Made by a program: the position numbers and the translations under genes. The notes beneath the pieces are model-generated. The model did not search any database and was not told where the DNA came from. It saw nothing but the letters and a program-made list of their open reading frames with translations. Shown here piece after piece: positions 24,614 through 33,799 of a DNA stretch of 64,000 nucleotides (positions are counted from its first letter, which is position 1; every line of letters starts with the position of its first letter). Source of the stretch: Nitrosomonas sp. (GTDB lineage Bacteria; Pseudomonadota; Gammaproteobacteria; Burkholderiales; Nitrosomonadaceae); contig JADJBK010000006.1 in NCBI GenBank assembly GCA_016703745.1, positions 2,418,001 to 2,482,000 on the forward strand, read 5' to 3'.

Positions 24614-25942
24614 ATGACAGCTAAACTTTATATTAAGACGTTCGGATGTCAGATGAACGAGTATGACTCTGCCAAAATGGCATCCCTGCTGCATGCTGAA
24701 AAAGGGATGGAAAGAACAGAAATTCCTGATGAGGCTGATTTGATTTTGTTTAATACCTGTTCAGTTCGGGAAAAAGCGCAGGAAAAGGTTTTTCACGACT
24801 TGGGTCGCGTGAGACATCTTAAAAACAGTAATCCAAATTTGTTGATAGGTGTTGGTGGATGCGTTGCCAGCCAGGAAGGTGCCGAGATCATCAAACGTGC
24901 CCCGTTTGTTGATTTGGTATTTGGACCCCAGACGTTGCATCGATTACCCGCCCTGATCGATGCTCGCCATGAAACAGGGCGCCCACAAATTGATATCTCC
25001 TTTCCCGAAATAGAAAAATTCGATTATCTGCCATCCGCACGCACCGAAGGTGCTACTGCATTCGTATCTATTATGGAAGGGTGTAGTAAATATTGTAGTT
25101 TTTGCGTGGTTCCCTACACAAGAGGAGAAGAAGTTTCCAGACCGCTTGATGATGTATTGACAGAAATTGCTGAATTAGCGATTCAAGGTGTCAAGGAAAT
25201 TACGCTGCTAGGACAGAATGTCAATGCGTATACTGGAAAAACAGCAGAGAATACCGTAGCGGATTTTGCTTTGTTACTCGATTATATTCAAGATATTCCA
25301 GGTATTGAACGCATCCGATTTACAACCTCACATCCGCGCGAATTTACCACGCGCTTGATCGATATCTATAAATCGTTGCCAAAATTGGTGAATCATGTAC
25401 ATCTTCCGGTGCAATCAGGTTCGGATCGAATTCTAGCTGCCATGAAGCGTGGATATACCGTTGTGGAATATAAGAATATTATTCATAAACTACGAGCCTT
25501 AAGACCGCAACTATCTGTTTCTTCAGATTTTATTGTTGGATTTCCAGGTGAAACTGATGCTGATTTTGCTGCAACTATCAAGTTGATTGAAGAGGTTAAC
25601 TTTGATGAATCTTATAGCTTTATATATAGCGCTCGTCCTGGAACACCGGCAGCAGATTTTATAGACGATACACCCCATGAAGTTAAACTGAGTCGTCTAC
25701 ATCAGCTACAGGCAAAGATTCAGCAGCAAGCTGATGCCATCAGCCAGGGTATGATTGGGACTAATCAACGCGTATTGGTGGAAGGTATCTCAAAGAAAAA
25801 TAATGGTGAATATTATGGGAAAACGGATAATAATAGAACGGTTAATTTTCCCGGAGATGTCAATTTAATAGGCTCCTTTGCCAATATTGAAATTACGCAA
25901 GCGTTAACCCATACATTACGCGGTATTTTGTGTGCTAAATAG
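24614..25942 (+). CDS. miaB: tRNA-2-methylthio-N6-isopentenyladenosine synthase
   Basis: A 442-residue methylthiotransferase. The N-terminal domain carries the auxiliary cluster cysteines Cys12, Cys49 and Cys83; the radical-SAM motif CSKYCSFC supplies Cys157, Cys161 and Cys164; a TRAM domain forms the C-terminus (about 380-442). It adds the 2-methylthio group to i6A37 of tRNAs reading UNN codons. It opens a miaB-phoH-ybeY-corC series with short spacings (8 and 6 nt, then 100 nt). Nothing is missing. Confidence 0.96.
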   Translation: MTAKLYIKTFGCQMNEYDSAKMASLLHAEKGMERTEIPDEADLILFNTCSVREKAQEKVFHDLGRVRHLKNSNPNLLIGVGGCVASQEGAEIIKRAPFVDLVFGPQTLHRLPALIDARHETGRPQIDISFPEIEKFDYLPSARTEGATAFVSIMEGCSKYCSFCVVPYTRGEEVSRPLDDVLTEIAELAIQGVKEITLLGQNVNAYTGKTAENTVADFALLLDYIQDIPGIERIRFTTSHPREFTTRLIDIYKSLPKLVNHVHLPVQSGSDRILAAMKRGYTVVEYKNIIHKLRALRPQLSVSSDFIVGFPGETDADFAATIKLIEEVNFDESYSFIYSARPGTPAADFIDDTPHEVKLSRLHQLQAKIQQQADAISQGMIGTNQRVLVEGISKKNNGEYYGKTDNNRTVNFPGDVNLIGSFANIEITQALTHTLRGILCAK

Positions 25943-25950
25943 TTAACTAA

Positions 25951-26943
25951 TTGAAATCTGAGCCTGTAGAGATATCTTTTTCACCTGCTGATAATCAGCG
26001 TCTCGCTAATCTTTGTGGCGTATTAGATGAAAATCTTAAGCAGATGGAGAACGCATTTGATGTGGAGATTTCCCATCGTGGGGAGCATTTCAGCCTGTAT
26101 GGCGCTGTTGATCAAACGCGACTTGCGGTGAAGGCGCTGAAAAGCTTCTATAGTCAATCCGGGCAGCATATCAGTATTGAGCAGATCCAACTAGGTCTGA
26201 CTGAGATCAAGAATCATGCTTCTGAGAGCCAGGCGCAGCCAGAACTTCCATCTCAAATTCATTCAGCACTTTCCCCATCACTTATTACTCGTCGTGGCAG
26301 CATTGCCGGCCGTACTTTACGTCAGACAGTTTATCTGCAGCAAATTCAGACGCATGATATTACTTTTGGTATAGGGCCAGCGGGAACGGGAAAAACCTAT
26401 CTTGCCGTTGCAAGTGCGGTGGATGCACTGGAGCGAGAGACTGTTAGTCGAATTATCCTGGTGCGTCCAGCAGTAGAAGCGGGAGAGAATTTAGGGTTTC
26501 TGCCAGGCGATATGGTTCAGAAAGTTGACCCTTATTTGCGGCCGCTCTACGATGCTCTGTATGAGCTGATGGGATTCGATAAAACTGGAAAACAGTTTGA
26601 GCGAGGTGCGATTGAGATAGCTCCATTGGCTTTTATGCGCGGGCGAACACTTAACCGGTCTTTTATTATTTTGGATGAAGCGCAAAACACGACTCCCACT
26701 CAGATGAAAATGTTTCTAACCCGTATCGGTTTTGGCTCCAAAGCGGTGATTACGGGTGATACTACACAGATCGATTTACCTAAAAATCAAAAAAGTGGTT
26801 TGATTGAAGCGGAACAAGTGCTAAATGATATTAGAGGCATCGCTTTCACGCGCTTTAAAACTGATGACGTGGTGCGTCATCCTTTGGTACAGCGGATTGT
26901 AGATGCTTACGAAAGGCATACCGCCGATCAACAGCCTCTTTGA
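25951..26943 (+). CDS. ybeZ: PhoH family ATPase (YbeZ type)
   Basis: A 330-residue PhoH-like protein with a TTG start 8 nt after miaB. An N-terminal KH-like region precedes the P-loop GPAGTGKT (residues 142-149) and the Walker B stretch FIILDEAQNTTPTQM (about 239-253), with the conserved ITGDTTQIDLP motif. It is a predicted RNA-associated ATPase that partners YbeY in rRNA processing in other bacteria. It sits 6 nt ahead of ybeY, the usual order. Confidence 0.93.
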   Translation: MKSEPVEISFSPADNQRLANLCGVLDENLKQMENAFDVEISHRGEHFSLYGAVDQTRLAVKALKSFYSQSGQHISIEQIQLGLTEIKNHASESQAQPELPSQIHSALSPSLITRRGSIAGRTLRQTVYLQQIQTHDITFGIGPAGTGKTYLAVASAVDALERETVSRIILVRPAVEAGENLGFLPGDMVQKVDPYLRPLYDALYELMGFDKTGKQFERGAIEIAPLAFMRGRTLNRSFIILDEAQNTTPTQMKMFLTRIGFGSKAVITGDTTQIDLPKNQKSGLIEAEQVLNDIRGIAFTRFKTDDVVRHPLVQRIVDAYERHTADQQPL

Positions 26944-26949
26944 TACTTT

Positions 26950-27396
26950 ATGGTGGCTAAAACAGAGTTAACCCTGGCAATACAATATGTGGTAGATAAA
27001 TCTGGCTTACCTGATAAACAAATGTTTACTAAATGGGCGCAGGCCACGCTACGGAAACCGGCAGAGGTCACAATACGTCTGGTTGATCAGCAAGAGGGAG
27101 AGTCACTTAACCGCCAATTCCGTGGCAAGCACACAGCTACTAATATACTGACGTTTGTCTATGTTAACGACATATTTATACATGGCGACATTGCACTATG
27201 TGTGCCGGTTATCCACGCTGAATCGATACAGCAACAAAAAAGTCTGGAATCACATTATGCCCACCTGACTGTCCACGGGCTGCTTCACTTGCAGGGTTTT
27301 GATCATTTAGATGATGTTGAGGCTGCAACAATGGAAGCACTCGAAATTGATATTTTGAGTAAACTTGGATTCTCTAATCCCTACGATATCGTATAA
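26950..27396 (+). CDS. ybeY: Endoribonuclease YbeY (rRNA maturation factor)
   Basis: A 148-residue UPF0054 protein. The metal-binding HGxxHLxGxDH motif is present (His109, His113, His119). YbeY acts in 16S rRNA 3'-end maturation and 70S quality control. It follows ybeZ by 6 nt. A less usual feature is VDQQEGESLNRQFRGKHTATNILTF, where other members have a longer loop with more conserved acidic residues; overall the fold signature is complete. Confidence 0.94.
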   Translation: MVAKTELTLAIQYVVDKSGLPDKQMFTKWAQATLRKPAEVTIRLVDQQEGESLNRQFRGKHTATNILTFVYVNDIFIHGDIALCVPVIHAESIQQQKSLESHYAHLTVHGLLHLQGFDHLDDVEAATMEALEIDILSKLGFSNPYDIV

Positions 27397-27496
27397 CTTA
27401 TTATTTATTTTTATAAAACATAAGATACACCTACCTGTTTTTCTCTCTATTGGATATCCATGCCACCATTTAATCTTGTCACGTTAATATTTTTTC

Positions 27497-28372
27497 ATGA
27501 ATGATTCTATGTCCAAGAGTAGTTGGTTTGAACGTGTCGGCACGTTGCTGTTGCGTAAACCTGAAGATCGTGAACAGCTGATTACTCTGCTCCATTCCGC
27601 TTATGAGCGTGATCTGCTTGATGCGGATGCATTGACTATGATCGAAGGTGTGCTCCACGTCTCAGAAATGCAAGTACGCGATATCATGGTGCCTCGTTCG
27701 CAAATGGATACTATTGATATTGGTGATAAACCCGAGGAATTTATTCCGTTTGTGATTGAAGCTGCCCATTCTCGTTTTCCAGTGACAGATGGCAGTAAAG
27801 ACCAGGTTGTCGGTATTTTGCTGGCTAAAGATTTGCTGCGCTACTACGCTGACGCAGGAGAATTCAATGTGCGTGATATGTTGCGACCTGTGGTGCACAT
27901 ACCCGAATCCAAACGATTGAATATTTTATTGAAGGATTTTCGTGGGAACCGAAACCATATGGCAATTGTGGTTGACGAATATGGTGGTATTGCTGGATTG
28001 GTGACAATTGAGGATGTTCTCGAACAGATCGTAGGCGAAATTGAGGATGAATATGATTTTGATGAGGCCGGCGATTATATTGTTGCAGATACTAATGGGT
28101 ATTACCGGGTGAAGGCAATTGCTGAGATTGTGAGTTTCAATGAAACCTTGGGCGCAGATTTTAGTGATAAAGAGTTTGATACGATTGGTGGTTATGTTAT
28201 TCATCAATTTGGTCGATTACCCAAAAATGATGAGTCAATCGTGATTGATCAGTTCCAATTTACAGTTTTGAGGGCAGATAGTCGTCGTTTACATTTATTG
28301 AAGGTTGAGAGAATAGACGCAGATCCAGATATGAAAACAGATGAGGCTGAATCTAATACATTGAATCAATAA
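27497..28372 (+). CDS. corC: CBS-domain transporter-associated protein (CorC/YbeX)
   Basis: A 291-residue protein with two CBS domains (around MVPRSQMDTI and VVHIPESKRL...VDEYGGIAGLVTIEDVLEQIVGEI, about residues 65-185) and a C-terminal CorC/HlyC domain (YRVKAIAEIVSFNETLG...GGYVIHQFGRLPK). No membrane segment is present. The family is linked to Mg/Co efflux and to the YbeY/YbeZ ribosome pathway. In many proteobacteria lnt follows directly; here lnt lies about 5 kb away on the other strand. Confidence 0.9.
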   Translation: MNDSMSKSSWFERVGTLLLRKPEDREQLITLLHSAYERDLLDADALTMIEGVLHVSEMQVRDIMVPRSQMDTIDIGDKPEEFIPFVIEAAHSRFPVTDGSKDQVVGILLAKDLLRYYADAGEFNVRDMLRPVVHIPESKRLNILLKDFRGNRNHMAIVVDEYGGIAGLVTIEDVLEQIVGEIEDEYDFDEAGDYIVADTNGYYRVKAIAEIVSFNETLGADFSDKEFDTIGGYVIHQFGRLPKNDESIVIDQFQFTVLRADSRRLHLLKVERIDADPDMKTDEAESNTLNQ

Positions 28373-28782
28373 CTTAGTTTATTTATGCGGTATCAGATAC
28401 CGTAGCCGGACATGTTTATCAAATAACGCCCTTCGAATACTTGAGATCAACCATTCAGAAATTGGATAATGTTTCCTTCCAAGACCGGTCATCATAATTA
28501 TCGCCAAAGCGGCCAAGATAATTGACGCGAGACATGATTGTGAACAATCAGCGGTGACTGCTGGGCGGGAAAAACCGTCTTCTTCGGAAATATTTCCTAA
28601 AAATCATAAATGGGCGTGTTGCTGGCGATATCGCTCGGCTATGTTTTACTCAGGGTGATCAGGAATCAGGCGGATTGAGGGTGAAAATGGGGTTTTCGGG
28701 CAGACACTAGTTAAAGTTTCGAGGTGGCAGACATACCATTTTGCTTCTGCAGGAATGGTATGTCTTAATAGTAAAATAGTGA
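28373..28782. other. Gene-free stretch after corC, no gene seen
   Basis: No credible coding sequence is present in the 410 bases between corC and the P460-like gene. It holds a near-palindrome CGGTATC-A-GATACCG at 28388-28402 just after corC and a perfect 12-bp hairpin at 28729-28765. The part around 28640-28700 reads like a decayed end of something once coding, but I cannot identify it. Confidence 0.6.
28729..28765. terminator. Hairpin downstream of the P460-like gene
   Basis: AGACATACCATT (28729-28740) pairs perfectly with AATGGTATGTCT (28754-28765) around a 13-nt loop. It lies 18 nt beyond the minus-strand stop at 28783, a position suiting a transcript 3' end, but there is no strong T run on either side, so terminator function is uncertain. 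Confidence 0.5.
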
Positions 28783-29307
28783 TTAATGTCCGGTGGCGAA
28801 GTCTATCAATTTCTGAAAACTGAATAAATAGTCCTGCTGTTGTAGTGGAGTGTGACACTGTACGCAGTTCAGGTCATTTACTTTTATCGTGCCATCTGGA
28901 TTGTAGACGGCGAAACCCCAGTCTCCTGTACGATCAGAGGTCTGATAAGCGCTATCCCAGTTATTTCTTTTTTCCATGACGGCTACAGCTGCGAGCTTGT
29001 CGATTTCGAAAAGACCGTCCTGCCCGGATATTATCTTGTCGCTGATATCCTTTTTAGGTTCATAGATTTCCATGATGACGATCGAACCCGGAGCTGCTTC
29101 TTCGCCTTTCTTATAGCTCTCCACAGCGATCTGGTTGGCGTAGAATTTTGCTACCTGAGTTTGATTGGCACGGTTGGCGACACTATATTGAGAAAAAATC
29201 TGCTCATAGCCCTCCGGCAGTTTGACGAAATCCGGGTTTCCGCCACCATTGGCATGGAATGGCAGCAACAAAGTCATCAGGGTAATAGTCCATATTCTTG
29301 ATTTCAT
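28783..29307 (-). CDS. Cytochrome P460 family monoheme c-type protein
   Basis: A 174-residue exported protein: signal peptide (about 1-20), a P460-type beta domain, and one heme site CVQCH at residues 148-152. In Nitrosomonas P460 (CytL) a Lys in a GTVTVKE segment cross-links the heme; the matching segment here is GSIVIME, with Met79 at the Lys position (alignment from memory). This suggests a non-cross-linked relative such as a cytochrome c'-beta or another gas- or NOx-reactive heme protein rather than a true P460. A GAGGAG site precedes the ATG. It stands alone, 123 nt from the acyltransferase gene. Confidence 0.8.
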   Translation of the reverse strand: MKSRIWTITLMTLLLPFHANGGGNPDFVKLPEGYEQIFSQYSVANRANQTQVAKFYANQIAVESYKKGEEAAPGSIVIMEIYEPKKDISDKIISGQDGLFEIDKLAAVAVMEKRNNWDSAYQTSDRTGDWGFAVYNPDGTIKVNDLNCVQCHTPLQQQDYLFSFQKLIDFATGH

Positions 29308-29430
29308 TTACGCTTCTCCTCATTATTGAATTGATGATCAAAAACGGTCGGGAGTAGCGGATGGGCAACTCTCGCCGTTTTCGATTTCATTATAGACATA
29401 CAGACTGAAACTCGAAAGCAGCCATTTTGA

Positions 29431-30186
29431 TTAATTGCTATTTCTGCTCTCAGCGTTGCTGATACGTGTGGTTTCTGATTCGATCCATACTTCCATTTTC
29501 TGAATCAGTTGGGTGGGTTCCATACCAGCCGGGTTGATGGGCTCACCGATACTGACCGTGATCGTGCCAGGGTATTTGATGAAGGAGTTTTTCCCCCAGA
29601 ATTCACCCGCATTATGCGCAACGGGGACAATCAGCGCATTGGCATGTACCGCAAGCCAGGCACCGCCGATGCGGTATTTCCCCTTGCTTCCAGGAGGAAC
29701 CCGCGTGCCTTCTGGAAAGACTACAATCCAGAAATTCTGTTTCAATCGTTCCTTACCTTGCTCGACAATCTGCTCCAGTGCGGCTTTACCCGCGCTGCGG
29801 TCGATGGCAATCGGGTTAGTCATTGCCAGCCCCCAGCCAAAGAAAGGAATGCGCAGTAATTCCTTTTTGAGTACCCAGACTTGCGGTGGGAAGATCTGCT
29901 GTAAGGCGAGTGTTTCCCAGGCAGATTGATGTTTGGATAGAATGATGCCGGGTTGTCCGGGTATGTTCTCCCGACCAATAACGCGATAGTGCAGACCGCA
30001 GATATGCCATAACAGGAGCAGCATCAGCCGGGTCCAGCCGTAGGTGACGCGATAGCGCTGATGGGGAGAAAGCGGATAACAGGCGAGCGTAACCAGTGCA
30101 TACGGTGGCGTGATAATCGCCTGCAGCAACAGGTAAACCAGCGAGCGGGCACCCGCAAGCCACTTCTTTCTATGCGCCAATGCCAA
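29431..30186 (-). CDS. plsC: 1-acylglycerol-3-phosphate acyltransferase (PlsC-like)
   Basis: A 251-residue membrane-associated acyltransferase. N-terminal hydrophobic segments (about 15-65) precede the catalytic motif KHQSAWE (His86 with Glu91 in place of the commoner Asp) and FPEGTR (157-162). It would make phosphatidic acid from lysophosphatidic acid. The frame opens with TTG at 30186, overlapping the gmhB 3' end by 17 nt; a second TTG lies two codons on, so the start is approximate. Its position at the end of an lnt-glyQ-glyS-gmhB-plsC series is common in betaproteobacteria. Confidence 0.87.
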   Translation of the reverse strand: MALAHRKKWLAGARSLVYLLLQAIITPPYALVTLACYPLSPHQRYRVTYGWTRLMLLLLWHICGLHYRVIGRENIPGQPGIILSKHQSAWETLALQQIFPPQVWVLKKELLRIPFFGWGLAMTNPIAIDRSAGKAALEQIVEQGKERLKQNFWIVVFPEGTRVPPGSKGKYRIGGAWLAVHANALIVPVAHNAGEFWGKNSFIKYPGTITVSIGEPINPAGMEPTQLIQKMEVWIESETTRISNAESRNSN

Positions 30187-30709
30187 GACTATCCACCACT
30201 GCAGCCAGATTCAGAAAAATTTGCGTGCCTTCAGGCAATTCTCCGGTTTTGTAAGTATTTTCGCCATGTCCGGTCAGTACCAGCACCGGTATGGCTCCCG
30301 CTTTGGCAGCCGCCTGCAGGTCGCGAGGTGAATCACCCACAGCCAGTATACGATCGAGCCCGATACCATAGCGTTGACTAATTTCCTCGAACATGCCGAT
30401 ACCGGGTTTGCGACAGGCGCATTGGTCGCTCTCAGCATGAGGGCAGAAAAATAGCGAATCAATTCTTCCACCTGCCTGCTGCACCATGCGAAACATCTTG
30501 TCGTTAATCGCGTTTAACGTGCTCATGTCGTGTAATCCACGACCGATTGTTGCGCAATTCATCGCAATGACTACCCGGTAACCGGCGTGTGTCAAACGTG
30601 CAATTGCCCGCAGGCTTTCCGGAATCGGTAGCCATTCGTCGGGTGATTTAATATAGGTATCACGTACCTGACTGATGACGCCATTCTGGTCGAGAATGAT
30701 CAGTTTCAT
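30170..30709 (-). CDS. gmhB: GmhB-like HAD phosphatase with altered active site
   Basis: A 179-residue homologue of D-glycero-D-manno-heptose 1,7-bisphosphate 7-phosphatase, starting MKLIILDQNG at 30709, 7 nt after glyS. The zinc ligands (Cys89, His91, Cys97, Cys99), Lys101 and the metal site GDSPRD (Asp126, Asp130) are present. HAD motif I, normally DxD (LDRDGVI), reads LDQNGVI: nucleophile Asp7 stays but the acid/base Asp is Asn9. Motif II, normally TNQSGIGRG, reads MNCATIGRG. Lipopolysaccharide heptose activation is the family role; with these changes the enzyme may be impaired or altered in activity. Confidence 0.82.
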   Translation of the reverse strand: MKLIILDQNGVISQVRDTYIKSPDEWLPIPESLRAIARLTHAGYRVVIAMNCATIGRGLHDMSTLNAINDKMFRMVQQAGGRIDSLFFCPHAESDQCACRKPGIGMFEEISQRYGIGLDRILAVGDSPRDLQAAAKAGAIPVLVLTGHGENTYKTGELPEGTQIFLNLAAVVDSLGIGA

Positions 30710-30716
30710 GGCAAAT

Positions 30717-32840
30717 TTACCCTGCAAGACAGGCAATATCCGCTACCCGGTTCATTGCAGTTTGTAATTTTTCCAGTAGGGCAATGCGTGATTGCCGTAA
30801 CAGCGGGTCTTCGCAGTTGACCAATACCTGATCAAAGAAATGGTCTACCGGATCCTTCAACGCCGCTAATTTTTGCAATGCACTGAAATAATCTCCGTTG
30901 GCAAAACCATTATCAACATCTTTTTCAATCGTGGAGAGAACCTGATAGAGGGTGATTTCTGCTGGTTCCTGTAGATTGTCCTGCTGCAGCGGCATGATTG
31001 GATCAGTTGATTTTTTGAGAATATTGCCAACACGCTTGTTTGCCGATGCCAGACTGGCCGCTTCCGGTAATGTTGTAAAAGCCCGCACGGCCGCGAGACG
31101 CTTGGGAATATCATCCAGACGCTGTGGCTGCAGGCTGAGTACGGCTTCGATTTCCTGCGGTCGATAACCTTGTTCACGTAGATTATAAGCAAGCCGGTCA
31201 AAAAGGAATTCCTTCAGTTGCGCAGTGAGCTGTGCTGAAACTGGCCGCGCCTGGCTAGTGCTCGGATCGCCAAGAATATCCATCGCTGTTGAGAGCAATG
31301 CATCGAGCTGCAGCGGCAGGTTTTTTTCAATCAAGATTCGGATGATACCAAGAGCATGTCTGCGCAACGCATAAGGATCCTTATCCCCACTTGGGGCAAG
31401 TCCGATGCTGAACATGCTGACCAGGGTTTCCAGTTTATCAGCAAGCGCCACGCATACTCCAACCGGGTTTCGTGGCAGTTGGTCTCCGGAAAACCGGGGT
31501 TTGTAATGATCCTCGATGGCAAAGGCGATGGTATCGGTAATGCCTTCGTATTGGGCGTAGTAACGTCCCATAATTCCCTGCAGCTCAGGAAACTCGCCTA
31601 CCATGTCCGTCAACAGATCCACCTTTGCAAGACTGGCAGCCTGTTTTGCCTGTTTTGCCAGCTCATCGCCACCCAGTTGATTGGCGAATGCCTGCGCGAG
31701 TTGACACAGATAGGCAATGCGCTCTCCTTGTGAACCTAGCTGATGGTGGTAAACAACCTTGTCAAGGCCGGGCAGACGCGAGGCTAGAGTAGTTTTTCGA
31801 TCCTTCTCAAAGAAAAACTGTGCATCCGCAAGTCTTGAGCGGACGACGCGCTCGTTGCCGGTGATTATCGCGGTTGCATCAGTTGGTGTGATATTGGCAG
31901 CGATCAGGAAGCGATTGGCGAGCTGACCAGCGGTATCCATCAGTGGGAAGTATTTCTGATTGGCCTTCATCGTCAGAATCAGACATTCTGCAGGTATCTG
32001 CAGGAATTTTTCCGGAAATGTTCCGGTGAGGATATTGGGGCGCTCGACCAGTGCAGTCACTTCATCAAGCAAAGCATCATCCTCGATTACGGTCAAACCA
32101 AGGCTGTTAGCGGTGTCTCGTAATCCGTTCCAGATGAGTTCGCGACGTCGGTCGAAATGAGGGATTACCGCACCATCGGTTTGCAGGCGTGCTTCATAAT
32201 GATCTGCATCATCGATCACAAGTTGATCGGCTTTGGACTCGAAGCGGTGCCCCTGTGTCACATTGTTTGCAACCAGTCCAAACGCCCGAATTGGAACGAC
32301 TACATTCCCATGCAACGCCAGCAATTTATGTACAGGCCGCACGAAATTCACATTCTGCCAGCCATCAGCCAATTGATAGGCCATTACCTTGGGAATCGGC
32401 AGTTGCTGTATGACCTCATCAAGGGCAATTTGCAAGCCTTCAGTCAGAAATTTTCCGGGCTGGATGCGATCCAGAAACAATACCTCGGATTTTGCTTCGC
32501 ACACCTTCCTGAGTTGTGATACATCTGTCTCCTCCGCACCAAGCGCCGCCAGTTTCTTCAGCAGGGCAGGCGTTGCCTGACCCTGTACATCCAGGCCAAC
32601 CTGAATTGGCATCAGTTTTTGCGAGATAAGTTGTTCGGGGGCTTGCGTCAGTATTGCTGTCATGTGGACAGCCAGTCGCCTGGGTGTGGCGAATATTGTC
32701 GTATGGGATGATTCCGTTACGAGATTCTGCCCACGCAGACTTTTTTCGATGCCTGCTGCAAATGCTGCAGCGAGTTTTTTGAGTGCCTTGGGCGGCAGTT
32801 CTTCCGTTAGCAGTTCGATCAGTAGATTGGGAGAATTCAT
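30717..32840 (-). CDS. glyS: Glycyl-tRNA synthetase beta subunit
   Basis: A 707-residue GlyRS beta subunit of full length. It begins MNSPNLLIELLTEELPPKAL, contains RLADAQFFFEKDRK and the HD-like core with FSGDQLPRNPVGVCVALADKLETL, and ends in the anticodon-binding region. With GlyQ it forms the bacterial alpha2beta2 enzyme that charges tRNA-Gly. The start overlaps the glyQ stop (ATGA), so the two subunits are coupled. Confidence 0.97.
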   Translation of the reverse strand: MNSPNLLIELLTEELPPKALKKLAAAFAAGIEKSLRGQNLVTESSHTTIFATPRRLAVHMTAILTQAPEQLISQKLMPIQVGLDVQGQATPALLKKLAALGAEETDVSQLRKVCEAKSEVLFLDRIQPGKFLTEGLQIALDEVIQQLPIPKVMAYQLADGWQNVNFVRPVHKLLALHGNVVVPIRAFGLVANNVTQGHRFESKADQLVIDDADHYEARLQTDGAVIPHFDRRRELIWNGLRDTANSLGLTVIEDDALLDEVTALVERPNILTGTFPEKFLQIPAECLILTMKANQKYFPLMDTAGQLANRFLIAANITPTDATAIITGNERVVRSRLADAQFFFEKDRKTTLASRLPGLDKVVYHHQLGSQGERIAYLCQLAQAFANQLGGDELAKQAKQAASLAKVDLLTDMVGEFPELQGIMGRYYAQYEGITDTIAFAIEDHYKPRFSGDQLPRNPVGVCVALADKLETLVSMFSIGLAPSGDKDPYALRRHALGIIRILIEKNLPLQLDALLSTAMDILGDPSTSQARPVSAQLTAQLKEFLFDRLAYNLREQGYRPQEIEAVLSLQPQRLDDIPKRLAAVRAFTTLPEAASLASANKRVGNILKKSTDPIMPLQQDNLQEPAEITLYQVLSTIEKDVDNGFANGDYFSALQKLAALKDPVDHFFDQVLVNCEDPLLRQSRIALLEKLQTAMNRVADIACLAG

Positions 32841-33766
32841 GCGGACGCGGTATGTAATTGCTCAAGCAGTTCTTCTACCCATTCCCTGGGTGCCAGTGGA
32901 AAGGGGGGGTGCAGACGTGCGCGACTGTCGTGATAGGCATTCGCAACACGTCGCGCCAGGTTGCGAATGCGCGTGATATAAGCGGCACGTTCAGTTACCG
33001 ATATGACGTTGCGTGCATCGAGCAGATTGAATGTATGTGCTGCTTTTAACAATTGCTCATAGGCGGGTAATGCGAGTTGTACATCCATCAGGTGGTTGCA
33101 TTGCATTTCATACTCGCCAAAGGCAAGCAATAGAAAACGGATATCACTGTATTCAAAGTTATAGGTGGATTGTTCCACTTCATTCTGGTGATAGACATCG
33201 CGATAACTGAGTCCTTTGGTCCAGGTAAGATCAAATACATTTTCTACGCCCTGCAAATACATGGCCAGGCGCTCCAATCCATAGGTGATTTCACCGGTGA
33301 TTGGCCGGCAGTTTAGCCCGCCTACTTGTTGAAAATAAGTGAATTGCGTTACCTCCATGCCATTTAGCCATACCTCCCAGCCTAACCCCCAGGCACCCAG
33401 TGTGGGATTTTCCCAATCATCCTCTACCAGACGCACATCGTTCTGCTGCAGATCCAGCCCCAATGTTTTTAGAGAGCAGAAATATAGATCCAGAATATCG
33501 CGTGGCGCAGGTTTGAGAACGACTTGGAACTGATAATAATGCTGTAACCGGTTAGGATTGTCGCCATAACGCCCATCTTTAGGACGACGTGAGGGCTGCA
33601 CATAAGCCGCCTTCCATGGTTCAGGGCCGATGGCCCGTAGAAATGTGGCGGTATGGCTTGTACCTGCACCGACTTCCATATCGTAGGGTTGTAGAAGGGC
33701 ACATCCCTGCTGTCCCCAGTATTGCTGCAGTGTCAGGATGATTTCCTGAAAAGTAGGTGCAGTCAT
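32837..33766 (-). CDS. glyQ: Glycyl-tRNA synthetase alpha subunit
   Basis: A 309-residue class II synthetase catalytic subunit. It opens TFQEIILTLQQYWGQQGCALLQPYDMEVGAGT and carries the PSRRPKDGRYGDNPNRLQHYYQFQVV motif 2 region, ending in a helical tail. It forms the aminoacylation site of GlyRS. It lies 33 nt after lnt on the same strand and overlaps glyS by 4 nt. Confidence 0.97.
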   Translation of the reverse strand: MTAPTFQEIILTLQQYWGQQGCALLQPYDMEVGAGTSHTATFLRAIGPEPWKAAYVQPSRRPKDGRYGDNPNRLQHYYQFQVVLKPAPRDILDLYFCSLKTLGLDLQQNDVRLVEDDWENPTLGAWGLGWEVWLNGMEVTQFTYFQQVGGLNCRPITGEITYGLERLAMYLQGVENVFDLTWTKGLSYRDVYHQNEVEQSTYNFEYSDIRFLLLAFGEYEMQCNHLMDVQLALPAYEQLLKAAHTFNLLDARNVISVTERAAYITRIRNLARRVANAYHDSRARLHPPFPLAPREWVEELLEQLHTASA

Positions 33767-33799
33767 GCTCTTACCTGTATGGTTTAAAACACGACGATT

